Assembly: GCA_049700435.1 (NCBI GenBank)
Contig: JBNAVK010000025.1
Location: 1 to 20,616, forward strand
Direction: 5' to 3'
Length of the DNA: 20,616 bases
DNA from: JAVZLH01 sp049700435
Lineage (GTDB): Archaea; Thermoproteota; Bathyarchaeia; Bathyarchaeales; Bathycorpusculaceae
Shown: positions 7,334 to 14,950 of the stretch, one piece after another
How positions within the stretch are numbered: the first letter of the stretch is position 1
Layout of the letters: every line of letters starts with the position of its first letter
Notes under the pieces: generated by a model
Told to the model about the DNA's origin: nothing
Seen by the model: the letters and a program-made list of their open reading frames with translations, nothing else
The model's database searches: none
Translations under genes and position numbers: made by a program

Positions 7334-8029
7334 TTGGACAAAACAGAAACTATATTTAATGAAGCCCGCAAAGCTGGGAGAAATTATCTTCTTGAAACAG
7401 AGGCTAAAAATGTCTGTGTGGAATATGGCATTCCAGTAACAAAGTTTAAATTAGCCAAAAGCGATGCTGAAGCCGTTAAATTCGCAGAGGAAATAGGTTA
7501 TCCAGTTGTCTTAAAGATTGTTTCACCTGACATTATTCACAAGTCTGATGTTGGCGGAGTTATTGTTAACCTGAAAGATGCGAAAGATGTCCGAGGCGCC
7601 TACAAGCAGATTTTAGAGAATGTGAAGAAACACAAGGCTGACGCGAGAATAGAGGGCATACTTGTTCAAGAAATGGCTCCTGCTTCAACTGAGGTCATAG
7701 TTGGCGCAGTTAAAGACCCACAGTTTGGTCCAGCCATAATGTTTGGAATTGGCGGAATCTTCGTGGAGGTTTTGAAAGACGTCACTTTCCGGATAGCTCC
7801 CATAACCGAGGAGGAAGCTCGAGAAATGATTACCGAGGTTAAGGCTTACCCGCTCCTGAAGGGTTATAGAAACTTGCCGCCAGCAGACATAAACACGATA
7901 GTAGATATTCTGCTGAAAACTTCTAGGCTTGTTACAGAGCATCAGGAGATTAAGGAACTTGACCTAAACCCGATAATGGTTTACGAGAAGGGAGCAAAAA
8001 CAGTAGATGCCAGAATCATCCTCGAATGA
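7334..8029 (+). CDS. acdB: ADP-forming acetyl/acyl-CoA synthetase, beta subunit (ATP-grasp)
   Basis: 231 residues, the normal size for the separate beta subunit of archaeal ADP-forming acyl-CoA synthetase, which converts acyl-CoA, ADP and Pi to acid, CoA and ATP by substrate-level phosphorylation. ATP-grasp features: GYPVVLKIVSPDIIHKSD (55-72) with H69, the likely phospho-transfer His; GGV loop; ILVQEMAP; FGIGGIFVE; KELDLNPIMV near the C-terminus. An in-frame TGA six nt upstream fixes the start at TTG 7334, with GAGGG (7320-7324) at 9 nt. The alpha (CoA-binding) subunit is not in this window and must be elsewhere. It overlaps or abuts the Thg1 gene, so they are likely co-transcribed. Substrate (acetate, branched-chain or aryl acids from amino-acid fermentation) cannot be read from the sequence. 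Confidence 0.9.
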   Translation: MDKTETIFNEARKAGRNYLLETEAKNVCVEYGIPVTKFKLAKSDAEAVKFAEEIGYPVVLKIVSPDIIHKSDVGGVIVNLKDAKDVRGAYKQILENVKKHKADARIEGILVQEMAPASTEVIVGAVKDPQFGPAIMFGIGGIFVEVLKDVTFRIAPITEEEAREMITEVKAYPLLKGYRNLPPADINTIVDILLKTSRLVTEHQEIKELDLNPIMVYEKGAKTVDARIILE

Positions 8030-8771
8030 AGAGTATAAAAACTGGATGAAACACGAAATCTTCTCTAACACATGCATCCCGCCTGAAACACCCTTCTTTC
8101 TACGGCTTGATGGCTGGAAGTTTAAAGAACTCTCAGAGGTTGTGGGCGCTGAAAAGCCCTTCGATAAAAGGTTTGCAAAATGCCTTGTTTCCTCGGCAAA
8201 AATCCTTTATGAAAAGGGATTTAACCCTACATTGGTTTATGTCGCAAGCGACGAATTAAACATCATTTTTGCCGATTCAGCTCCATTTCGTGGAAGAATT
8301 GAGAAGATGAATTCTGTAATTGCTGGATTAACCTCAAGCATATTCGCTTTAAATCTGCAAAAAGTTTTTGGAAAAGAAGTTGTTACAGCTTTTGACTCCC
8401 GCGTGGTTGTTGCATCTGGCAATGAAAGGATTTTTGAGTATTTGGCTTGGAGGCAGATGAACGCTTGGAGAAACCACAACAATGCCTATGCCTACTGGAT
8501 TCTCAGAAAACTAGGGCATAAACCCTTAGAAATCGCGAGAAAAGTTAAGGGGTTAAAAACAGAGGAACTTCATGAAATGCTTTTTAAACATGGCTTGAAT
8601 TTGGCTAAAACTCCACAATGGCAGAGGAGGGGGATTTTAGTTTACAAAGAACCCTTCCTAAAGAAAATTAGGGAACAATGTGTTGCAAGACGTAGGGTTA
8701 GGGAAAACTGGAAGCTTCCGCTTTTCACTTCCAAACAGGGAACAAAGTTGCTTAAGAAAATAATTGAATGA
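8007..8771 (+). CDS. thg1: tRNA-His guanylyltransferase / Thg1-like 3'-5' polymerase
   Basis: 254 residues from ATG 8007. Thg1-like proteins add nucleotides to the 5' end of tRNA in the 3'-5' direction, either G-1 on tRNA-His or template-dependent repair. The metal-binding palm residues are visible: RLDG (33-36, D35) and ASDELN (80-85, D82/E83). The family's central block appears as YLAWRQMNAWRNHNNAY. Start is uncertain: ATG 8007 overlaps acdB by 23 nt with GGAG (7991-7994) at 12 nt; ATG 8046 (241 residues) begins just before KHEIFSN, where many homologues start, and lies 16 nt after the acdB stop. Family call is firm; whether it does G-1 addition or repair cannot be told here. Confidence 0.9.
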   Translation: MPESSSNEEYKNWMKHEIFSNTCIPPETPFFLRLDGWKFKELSEVVGAEKPFDKRFAKCLVSSAKILYEKGFNPTLVYVASDELNIIFADSAPFRGRIEKMNSVIAGLTSSIFALNLQKVFGKEVVTAFDSRVVVASGNERIFEYLAWRQMNAWRNHNNAYAYWILRKLGHKPLEIARKVKGLKTEELHEMLFKHGLNLAKTPQWQRRGILVYKEPFLKKIREQCVARRRVRENWKLPLFTSKQGTKLLKKIIE

Positions 8772-8867
8772 CATATTAGCCAAAAAGCAAGACGGAGCTA
8801 AAACTTGTTAAAGGCTTATTGAAAAAGGTTTAAGAAAAGTTGCGCTGCTTACTCTTAATTCGCAACG

Positions 8868-10274
8868 GTGAAAAACTTGAGCAAAAATGTTCACTCTTAC
8901 ATCCCGAATTCCATTCCAGAAGTCAAAGAGGAAATGATGAGGGAAATAGGCATAAAAAGCATAGAAGAGTTGTACTCGGATGTCCCGCAAAAATATCGCT
9001 TGAAAAAACCACTCAACCTCCCTAAAGCCGTGTCAGAGTACGAAGTGAAGAGGCATGTGGAAGAACTTCTTTCAAAAAATAAGACTTACGCGGACATGCC
9101 CATTTTTCTGGGCGCTGGCTGCTGGCCCCATTATGTTCCAGCAGTTGTACGCGAAATAGTTCAACGCAGCGAATTCTTAACCGCCTACACTCCATATCAG
9201 CCCGAAATTTCTCAAGGGATGCTGCAAGCACTTTTTGAGTATCAGAGCATGATTTGCGAACTGACAGATATGGATGTTGCAAACTGTTCGATGTATGATT
9301 GGGCTTCAGCCTTAGGCGAGGCAGCCCGCATGGCTTCCCGCGTTACTGGGCGAAGGGAGATTTTGGTTCCGAAAATTATCCATCCAGAAAGAGCGGCTGC
9401 GCTACAGGTTTATTGTGAACCAGCTGGAATAAACATTAAGAAAGTAGAATATGATGGGGAAACTGGACAACTTGATTTGGAGGATTTGAGAAAGAAAATT
9501 TCGAAGGAAACAGCAGCAGTTTACATCGAAAACCCATCGTATCTGGGATTTGTTGAAACGCAAGTTGACGAAATATCCCAAGAAACCCATAAGCACGGAG
9601 CCTTATACATGGTTGGCGTTGACCCAACATCCCTAGGTGTCATAAGATCGCCCGGCGATTATGCCGCGGACATTGTAGTTGGCGAAGCGCAACCTCTTGG
9701 AAACTTCATGAACTTCGGCGGTCCTCTTTTAGGCATAATGGCTTGTCGTGATGACATGCGTTTGATTAGGCAGATGCCAGGACGCATAATCGGGATGACA
9801 ACAACAGTTGATGGTTCCAAGCAAGGTTTTTGTATGGTTTTGCAAACGCGGGAACAGCACATTAGACGTGAAAGGGCAACATCAAACATATGCTCCAACG
9901 AAGCTTTGTGCGCTGTTGCATCCGCGGTTTACATGGCTTTGCTTGGTCCAGAAGGCATGCGTGGACTCGGCGAAACAATTATTTACAAGGCTAATTACGC
10001 AATGAAACTGCTTTCAAAAATAGCTGGCTTAAAGACTCCAGTGTTTAAGTCTGTGCACTTCAAGGAGTTCACCGTTAACTTTGATGAAATTGGCTTAAGT
10101 GTTAAGGAAGTCAACAAGAGGCTTTTACGCCGCAAAATCCACGGAGGCAAGGATATCTCAAAGGAATTCCCTGAACTTGGCGAAACCGCCCTTTACTGTG
10201 TGACTGAAATTCATTCAAAAAGCGAAATTGACCGTTTGGCAGAAACCTTAGAGGAGTTTTCGGTTAAGAGGTGA
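8868..10274 (+). CDS. gcvPA: Glycine decarboxylase (P-protein) subunit 1
   Basis: 468 residues, typical for the N-terminal half of the split P-protein. With GcvPB it decarboxylates glycine and loads the aminomethyl group on the H protein's lipoyl arm. Visible family blocks: YIPNSIPEVKEEMMREIG near the start, FLGAGCWPHYVPA, FLTAYTPYQPEISQGMLQ, MYDWASALGEAARMA, GEAQPLGNFMNFGGP and a REQHIRRERATSNICSNEAL segment. Start GTG 8868; a TATA-like element at about 8828-8836 (GTTTAAGA) would begin transcription about 10 nt upstream. The gene is directly followed by gcvPB (6 nt gap). GcvH, GcvT and lipoamide dehydrogenase are not here. Confidence 0.95.
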   Translation: MKNLSKNVHSYIPNSIPEVKEEMMREIGIKSIEELYSDVPQKYRLKKPLNLPKAVSEYEVKRHVEELLSKNKTYADMPIFLGAGCWPHYVPAVVREIVQRSEFLTAYTPYQPEISQGMLQALFEYQSMICELTDMDVANCSMYDWASALGEAARMASRVTGRREILVPKIIHPERAAALQVYCEPAGINIKKVEYDGETGQLDLEDLRKKISKETAAVYIENPSYLGFVETQVDEISQETHKHGALYMVGVDPTSLGVIRSPGDYAADIVVGEAQPLGNFMNFGGPLLGIMACRDDMRLIRQMPGRIIGMTTTVDGSKQGFCMVLQTREQHIRRERATSNICSNEALCAVASAVYMALLGPEGMRGLGETIIYKANYAMKLLSKIAGLKTPVFKSVHFKEFTVNFDEIGLSVKEVNKRLLRRKIHGGKDISKEFPELGETALYCVTEIHSKSEIDRLAETLEEFSVKR

Positions 10275-10280
10275 AAAGCA

Positions 10281-11828
10281 ATGTTTAGGCAAGCAAACTG
10301 GGATGAACCCACCATATTTAATCTTGGAAGAAGCGGCAGAAGAGGACACATCCTACCAGAGGCTGAAGAAGAAATAGTGAAGTCTGTGGACTATGTAAAC
10401 GCGCTTATACCGGAGAAAATGCGGCGTAAAAACAAGCTTAGGCTTCCAGAGCTTTCTGAAGTTGAGGTTGTACGCCACTTCACGCGTTTGTCGGAAATGA
10501 ACTATGGAATAGATAATGGACTGTATCCGCTCGGAAGCTGCACAATGAAATACAACCCAAAAATAAACGAAACAATCGCAAGCCTAGAAAAAATTAACCT
10601 GCTCAACCCATATCAAGACGAAAACACAGTGCAAGGCATTCTTGAAATCCTTTATAAACTTGAGCGGTTGCTTGCAGAAATCACCGGCACACACGAGGTT
10701 TGTTTGCAACCGGCAGCTGGAGCCCACGGCGAGTTTTTAGGCGCTTTGCTGATTCGCGTTTATCACAAGTTTAATGGCGAAAGTGAAAAACGATGCGAAA
10801 TAATTGTTCCAGACTCAGCTCACGGCACAAACCCAGCAAGCGCAACAATGGCGGGATTTAAAGTTGTTTTTGTGCCTTCTGACGATGAGGGATGCATAAG
10901 CCTTGGAGCTTTAAAAGCAGTTGTATCAGAGCGAACAGCGGGATTAATGCTCACAAACCCAAACACTTTGGGCATATTCGAAAGGAACATTGACGAAATA
11001 GCAAGAATAGTTCACGAAGCAGGCGGATTACTGTATTATGACGGGGCAAATCTAAACCCGCTATTATGCAAGGTCAGACCGGGAGACATGGGCTTCGACA
11101 TAGTTCACATAAACATACACAAGACTTTCGGCACGCCACACGGCGGAGGCGGTCCAGGCGCGGGACCAGTTGGTGTTTCTGAAGAATTGGCTAAGTTTTT
11201 GCCTGTTCCCCGCATAGTTTTTGATGGCAAGAAATATCGTTTAGATTATGATAAGCCTTACAGTGTTGGGAAGATTCGTGGTTTTTATGGAAACATTGCT
11301 GTCTTGTTGAGGGCTTACGCCTACATCTTAAGTTTAGGCGTTGACGGCTTGAAGGAAGTTGCAGAAGTTTCTGTTTTGAACGCCAATTACTTGATGAAGA
11401 AGCTTAAGGGTGTTAAGGGTTTAACGCTTCCTTTTGACGGGGGAAAACCGAGAAAGCACGAGTGTGTTTTCAGCGCCAAAACTTTGAAAAATGAAACGGG
11501 TGTTTCAGCCTTAAACATTGCGAAACGCCTACTTGATTATGGGTTGCATGCGCCAACCATATATTTCCCTCCGATTGTTGAAGAAGCTTTGATGATTGAA
11601 CCCACTGAAACCTTCGAAAAAGAGGAACTTGACCGTTTTTGTGAGGCTTTGAAGAAAATCTGCGAGGATGAAGCCTACAAAAACCCAGAAACTGTTTTGA
11701 ATGCACCCCATAATACTGCAATTCCCCGTTTAGACGAGGTTAAGGCTTCCCACCCGCGAACAATGGCTTTAAGCTGGCGCATGTACTTGAAAAAACTTGG
11801 GCATGGCAGCAGCAACCCATATATTTGA
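10281..11828 (+). CDS. gcvPB: Glycine decarboxylase (P-protein) subunit 2, PLP-binding
   Basis: 515 residues, the C-terminal half of the two-subunit P-protein carrying the cofactor lysine. The PLP lysine is K281 in NIHKTFGTPHGGGGPG. Other family blocks: YPLGSCTMKYNPK (82-94), LNPYQDENTVQG (108-119), QPAAGAHGE (143-151), DSAHGTNPASA (178-188) and TNPNTLGIFE. ATG 10281 has GAGGTGA (10268-10274), which overlaps the gcvPA stop, at 6 nt. The TGA stop overlaps the TTG start of the MIP18-family gene by four bases, so the three genes form one translationally coupled unit. Confidence 0.96.
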   Translation: MFRQANWDEPTIFNLGRSGRRGHILPEAEEEIVKSVDYVNALIPEKMRRKNKLRLPELSEVEVVRHFTRLSEMNYGIDNGLYPLGSCTMKYNPKINETIASLEKINLLNPYQDENTVQGILEILYKLERLLAEITGTHEVCLQPAAGAHGEFLGALLIRVYHKFNGESEKRCEIIVPDSAHGTNPASATMAGFKVVFVPSDDEGCISLGALKAVVSERTAGLMLTNPNTLGIFERNIDEIARIVHEAGGLLYYDGANLNPLLCKVRPGDMGFDIVHINIHKTFGTPHGGGGPGAGPVGVSEELAKFLPVPRIVFDGKKYRLDYDKPYSVGKIRGFYGNIAVLLRAYAYILSLGVDGLKEVAEVSVLNANYLMKKLKGVKGLTLPFDGGKPRKHECVFSAKTLKNETGVSALNIAKRLLDYGLHAPTIYFPPIVEEALMIEPTETFEKEELDRFCEALKKICEDEAYKNPETVLNAPHNTAIPRLDEVKASHPRTMALSWRMYLKKLGHGSSNPYI

Positions 11829-12151
11829 ATGTTACAATTATTCATGATGTAACTGGATGTGAAAAATTGTCAGATTTGGAAGACAAAGTCCGTGAAGCTG
11901 TTGGCAAAGTCGTCGACCCAGAGACAGGTTTGACATTCGCTGAAATGCACATGATAACAAACGTCAAAGAGGAAAAGCCAGGCGTTGTCAAAATTGATTT
12001 CATTCCTTCCAGTCCCTTCTGTCCGATAGCTTTCAAGTTGGCTATGGACGTGAAGAACGCAGCGCAGAAGGTTGCTGGCGTCAAAAAGGCTTTAGTTTAC
12101 TGTCATGGTCACATGATGGAGCAGCAGATTAACGAGATGACAAACAAATAA
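11825..12151 (+). CDS. MIP18/DUF59 (SufT-like) iron-sulfur assembly factor
   Basis: 108 residues. The DUF59/MIP18 fold is seen in Fe-S cluster maturation factors (SufT, CIA2) and related carriers. Core motifs: VVDPETG (29-35), HMITNV (42-47) in place of the common LGLIxxV, and SSPFCP (62-67) matching the conserved TSPGCP with its reactive Cys (C66); VAGVKKALV near the end. The start is TTG 11825, whose TTGA overlaps the gcvPB stop; no in-frame ATG occurs before residue 41. It is somewhat divergent from canonical SufT. Its fixed coupling to gcvPAB suggests it serves the glycine-cleavage system or a connected Fe-S/lipoyl step (lipoyl synthase is an Fe-S enzyme); that link is inference. Confidence 0.85.
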   Translation: MNVTIIHDVTGCEKLSDLEDKVREAVGKVVDPETGLTFAEMHMITNVKEEKPGVVKIDFIPSSPFCPIAFKLAMDVKNAAQKVAGVKKALVYCHGHMMEQQINEMTNK

Positions 12152-12194
12152 CCCTCTTGTTTTCGTTTTATTTAGCGTAAGTGAGCGTTTGTTT

Positions 12195-13073
12195 ATGTGT
12201 GTTAAGGGTGAGCATGAAATCTACTGTTGCGGCGCGCGAGTTCGAATCACAGCGGAAGGCATTGAAGTTCTAAGCGAGCCTATGATTGAATATTGCCCGT
12301 TGCATGAGACGATTTATGGAACTAAGCGTATTGATGTGGAAGCTGTGAAGAAAAGTGTTGAAATGAAGATTGCTGGTTTCGGTTTCTGTTGTGGAAACCG
12401 CGTCTTTGACGCTGAACCGCTTGTTCCCTACGGGGCTTCGGAGATGATGCAGTTTTGGCTTGATAAGGGGCTTATTGACTGCGCGGTTGTTGTTTGTGAA
12501 GGGGCAGGAACGGTCATAGCGAAAAGCGGTAAGCTTGTGCAGGCTGTTGGCGCGCGTTTAACAGGCATAGTTAGAACTTCGCCCATTCCCGAAATTATCA
12601 AACACATGGAGGCGGAAGGCGGAGTTGTTTTAGACAAAACCAGCGCGAAAATTGACCAAGTTGAAGGTGTAAAGCAAGCAGTCAATTTAGGTTTTAAGCG
12701 TATTGCTGTCAGCATCGCTGGTTTTCAAGCGAAGGCTATAAGTGAAATAAGAAAATTTGAGGCTGAGGCAAAGGCTGATGTTTTGATTTTTTCTGTCTGC
12801 AACGCTTGTGTGGGCAAGGATGCTGTGAAGCACCTAGCCAAAGCTGATATCGCATGTGCAGGCGCTTCGAAAATACTTCGAAACGATGTAGGCAGCAAGG
12901 CGCTGATGCAGTTAGGCATGACAATCCCAGTTTACATCTTAACCGAGAAAGGCAAGAAACTAGTCCTAGCCTATTTGGCTGAATTCAAAGATAAACTTGT
13001 AATTTTCAGAACCGGCAGTCTGCCATACTTAGCGGAAAACAGGGGTCCAAAGCTTAAGGAAAACCTCAAATGA
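12195..13073 (+). CDS. DUF2099 protein (methanogenesis marker protein 8)
   Basis: 292 residues, matching the DUF2099 family known as methanogenesis marker 8, of unknown biochemical role. Cys-rich: C11/C12 (YCCGARV), C34 (EYCPLHE), C65/C66 (FCCGNRV), C96, C101 (VVCEGAGT), C202/C205 (CNACVG) and C221 (IACAGAS), enough for metal or Fe-S binding, though no classical ferredoxin motif is present. The second half looks like a Rossmann-type alpha/beta domain. ATG 12195 has GTGAG (12181-12185) at 9 nt; TTG 12189 would add two residues with poor spacing. It follows the gcvPAB-MIP18 unit on the same strand after 43 nt. No mcr gene or other methanogenesis gene is visible here, so marker status should not be read as proof of methanogenesis. 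Confidence 0.88.
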   Translation: MCVKGEHEIYCCGARVRITAEGIEVLSEPMIEYCPLHETIYGTKRIDVEAVKKSVEMKIAGFGFCCGNRVFDAEPLVPYGASEMMQFWLDKGLIDCAVVVCEGAGTVIAKSGKLVQAVGARLTGIVRTSPIPEIIKHMEAEGGVVLDKTSAKIDQVEGVKQAVNLGFKRIAVSIAGFQAKAISEIRKFEAEAKADVLIFSVCNACVGKDAVKHLAKADIACAGASKILRNDVGSKALMQLGMTIPVYILTEKGKKLVLAYLAEFKDKLVIFRTGSLPYLAENRGPKLKENLK

Positions 13074-13139
13074 CCAAAACGCTTAAGTGCTGTTCCAATG
13101 TTATTGCTCTATTAAACATGCATAAGGTGTTGAGTTAGT

Positions 13140-13616
13140 TTGGCTATTGAAGGTTTTTCAGGAAGTAAACAACCAGTAGACGTGAAAGTAGGCGAGTTAA
13201 CCCCCACCTCTAGAGCTGTAAACGTAACAGCAAAAGTTGTTTCAAAAAGCGAAATTAGAAACATCGCCACTGGAAGAGACGGAGCATCCCATAAAGTTTG
13301 CGACGCATTAATCGGCGACGAAACAGGATGCGTCTACCTAACCCTCTGGGACGACAACATAGAAAAAGTGCATGAAGGCGAAACAATAAGCATAGGAAAT
13401 GGTTATGTGAGCCTTTTCAGGGGCAACATGCGCCTAAACGTTGGTAGATACGGCACATTAGAAACTGCAAAAGAGGCTTTTACAGGCGAAGTAAACACAG
13501 AGAATAATTTGTCTACAAAAGTTTATGAACAGCCCAGACGCCCATTTCGTGGAAGAGGCAGAAGAGATTTCGGTGGAAGAGAGAGAAGAGGCGGATATAG
13601 ACAAAGACGGTACTAA
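13140..13616 (+). CDS. ssb: Single-stranded DNA-binding protein (OB fold, SOSS-B/crenarchaeal type)
   Basis: 158 residues. A single OB fold (about 14-110) of the archaeal SSB/SOSS-B1 type: VKVGELTPTSRAVNVTAKV, then the family block DALIGDETGCVYLTLWD (55-71) and GETISIGNGYVSLFRG (80-95). It binds ssDNA (or RNA) during replication and repair. The C-terminal tail (131-158) is strongly basic and Arg/Gly-rich with RGR, GGRERR and GGY repeats, as in the flexible tails of crenarchaeal SSBs, but it is RGG-like rather than acidic, so it may bind nucleic acid instead of recruiting partners. TTG 13140 is the first start after an in-frame TGA; AAGGTG (13124-13129) lies 10 nt upstream. Confidence 0.88.
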   Translation: MAIEGFSGSKQPVDVKVGELTPTSRAVNVTAKVVSKSEIRNIATGRDGASHKVCDALIGDETGCVYLTLWDDNIEKVHEGETISIGNGYVSLFRGNMRLNVGRYGTLETAKEAFTGEVNTENNLSTKVYEQPRRPFRGRGRRDFGGRERRGGYRQRRY

Positions 13617-13655
13617 TCTCTCTTACTTCTTTATACTGGCAAACAGAAGCTTATC

Positions 13656-13979
13656 TCAGCCTTCCTTTCCGCTCGCGTTCTTCGCATCATCTAGATATTT
13701 CAAAAAGTCGTAATCTTTCCTCTCTCTAAATTCTAATCCAAGCTTGCTGTATAGGCATTTTACAATTGACATTTCAATAGCCTGAGCACCTAAACCAAAA
13801 ATTTTCTTTAACCCATCCATGAACACCTCGGGTTTTTCTGGTATATCCTCTCTTTTAAGTGAGCAAGAATTTTGGAGGTGAAAGTAGATTGCGTTCCTTC
13901 CACTTTCTCCAATTATCAATAACCCTTCATCCACAGCCTCAAGCAGAACTTGATTGAAAACTTTCTCTTCCTTTGTCAA
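13656..13979 (-). CDS. Stand-alone NitrOD5-like domain protein
   Basis: 107-residue soluble protein. Its pattern (a first helix EEKVFNQVLLEAVDEGLLIIGES, then AIYFHLQNSC, KREDIPEKPEVFMDGL, KKIFGLGAQAIEMSIVKCLYSKLGL) matches the NitrOD5 domain named from ammonia-oxidising archaea, a proposed output domain fused to sensors. Here it is alone. TTG 13979 is supported by GAGGTG (13987-13992) at 7 nt. Its start lies 11 nt after the stop of the membrane protein encoded upstream, whose TGA falls inside this ribosome site, so translation is coupled. I infer it is the output partner of that membrane sensor; what it acts on is unknown. Confidence 0.7.
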   Translation of the reverse strand: MTKEEKVFNQVLLEAVDEGLLIIGESGRNAIYFHLQNSCSLKREDIPEKPEVFMDGLKKIFGLGAQAIEMSIVKCLYSKLGLEFRERKDYDFLKYLDDAKNASGKEG

Positions 13980-13990
13980 GGCGGTTCACC

Positions 13991-14746
13991 TCAAAACTCC
14001 TTTGTGTGGACGTAGAAGGATAGTAGAAAGAACAGGTAGCTTAAGTCAAATAAGAGGTCTATTGGGTGCCCACTATAGTAGGTGCCCTGTGCAGTTGTAT
14101 AGCTAAAAAGCATATCTGCGCAAACGTTCGTTAGGATAGCCATGTTAATCAACAACCAAGATTTTCCCAGTCTTCCCTTCAGAAAGATCAAGAGACCCAA
14201 AAATGCTACGGAAAAAAGGGCTAAGTCGAAAAGGGGGTAGGCGAAATCCACCATCATCGTGGCTAAATCCTCTTCCGCTCCCAAAACTGGAGTTATCAAA
14301 GTGATGGATACAATGGCTGTTAAGCCAAGGGTGACCGCCATGGATGTCGCCAAAGTTCTCTTTGATAAAACTGGACCAAAAATTTTCACATACAAGTACA
14401 ACGCCATAAAAAAGGGAATGTACCCGCAAAGCCAGAAGGCATCCGCAATTGAAGGATAGGGTATTTCAATGCCCCAAACAAGCGTGTAGCCAGCCCACAC
14501 AGCTTCGCCAACAAACCATAAAAATAATCCCCATGTGAAGTAGAGCCACACCATGGAAAACTGTTCCCTAGCCTTATGCCAATATTTTTCCAACGAAAAA
14601 CCACAGGATATGACTGCTGCGCCCGCAATAACTGGGGGAAACGCGTTCGAAAAAAATTGGATAAACTCGGGATAATAGCCTTGAAAGGCGTAAATTAGCG
14701 TCAAACCAACTATTAAAACTAAGCTGACCTTATACGCTGCTAGCAA
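13991..14746 (-). CDS. Multi-pass membrane protein, sensor-domain-like
   Basis: 251 residues with about seven or eight hydrophobic segments (roughly 4-21, 36-51, 63-80, 100-121, 132-153, 163-188, 197-213, 230-247) and almost no soluble part. The loop-helix motifs PYPSIADAFWLCGY (97-110) and HPIDLLFDLSYLFF (227-240) resemble the 7TM sensory input modules found before kinase or cyclase domains in bacteria and archaea. Here no transmitter domain is attached; the short NitrOD5 protein follows 11 nt downstream. TTG 14746 has GAGGTG (14752-14757) at 5 nt, and a TATA element lies at 14797-14804. Ligand unknown. The family match is by motif pattern only. Confidence 0.7.
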   Translation of the reverse strand: MLAAYKVSLVLIVGLTLIYAFQGYYPEFIQFFSNAFPPVIAGAAVISCGFSLEKYWHKAREQFSMVWLYFTWGLFLWFVGEAVWAGYTLVWGIEIPYPSIADAFWLCGYIPFFMALYLYVKIFGPVLSKRTLATSMAVTLGLTAIVSITLITPVLGAEEDLATMMVDFAYPLFDLALFSVAFLGLLIFLKGRLGKSWLLINMAILTNVCADMLFSYTTAQGTYYSGHPIDLLFDLSYLFFLLSFYVHTKEF

Positions 14747-14796
14747 AGATACACCTCATTGTATACCTTGCTGGAAAAGTTTTCAGTTCAAATTTT

Positions 14797-14804
14797 CTTA
14801 TATA
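14797..14804 (-). promoter_or_regulatory. TATA box of the membrane sensor/NitrOD5 operon
   Basis: TATATAAG on the minus strand. Predicted transcription start near 14775, leaving about 28 nt of leader containing the GAGGTG ribosome site at 14752-14757. Confidence 0.5.
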
Positions 14805-14950
14805 TTGCGACTTTCAGATATATATTTGTAAAGCAGATTAAAACTACTAAACATTGCGATAATATCACCCACGTTTTCTTTCAAACTTTACCGCAATCCT
14901 TAAAACCTTAGCATTCAAAACAAGAACATCTTGCAAGAGGAGAAATTATA

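Noticed and set aside
12195..13073. Reading the DUF2099 gene as evidence for methanogenesis.
   Set aside because: No mcr or other methanogenesis gene is present; the family name reflects distribution, not a known function.
13525..13713. Plus-strand frame overlapping the end of ssb.
   Set aside because: Shifted frame of the Arg/Gly tail region; no ribosome site and no recognisable product.
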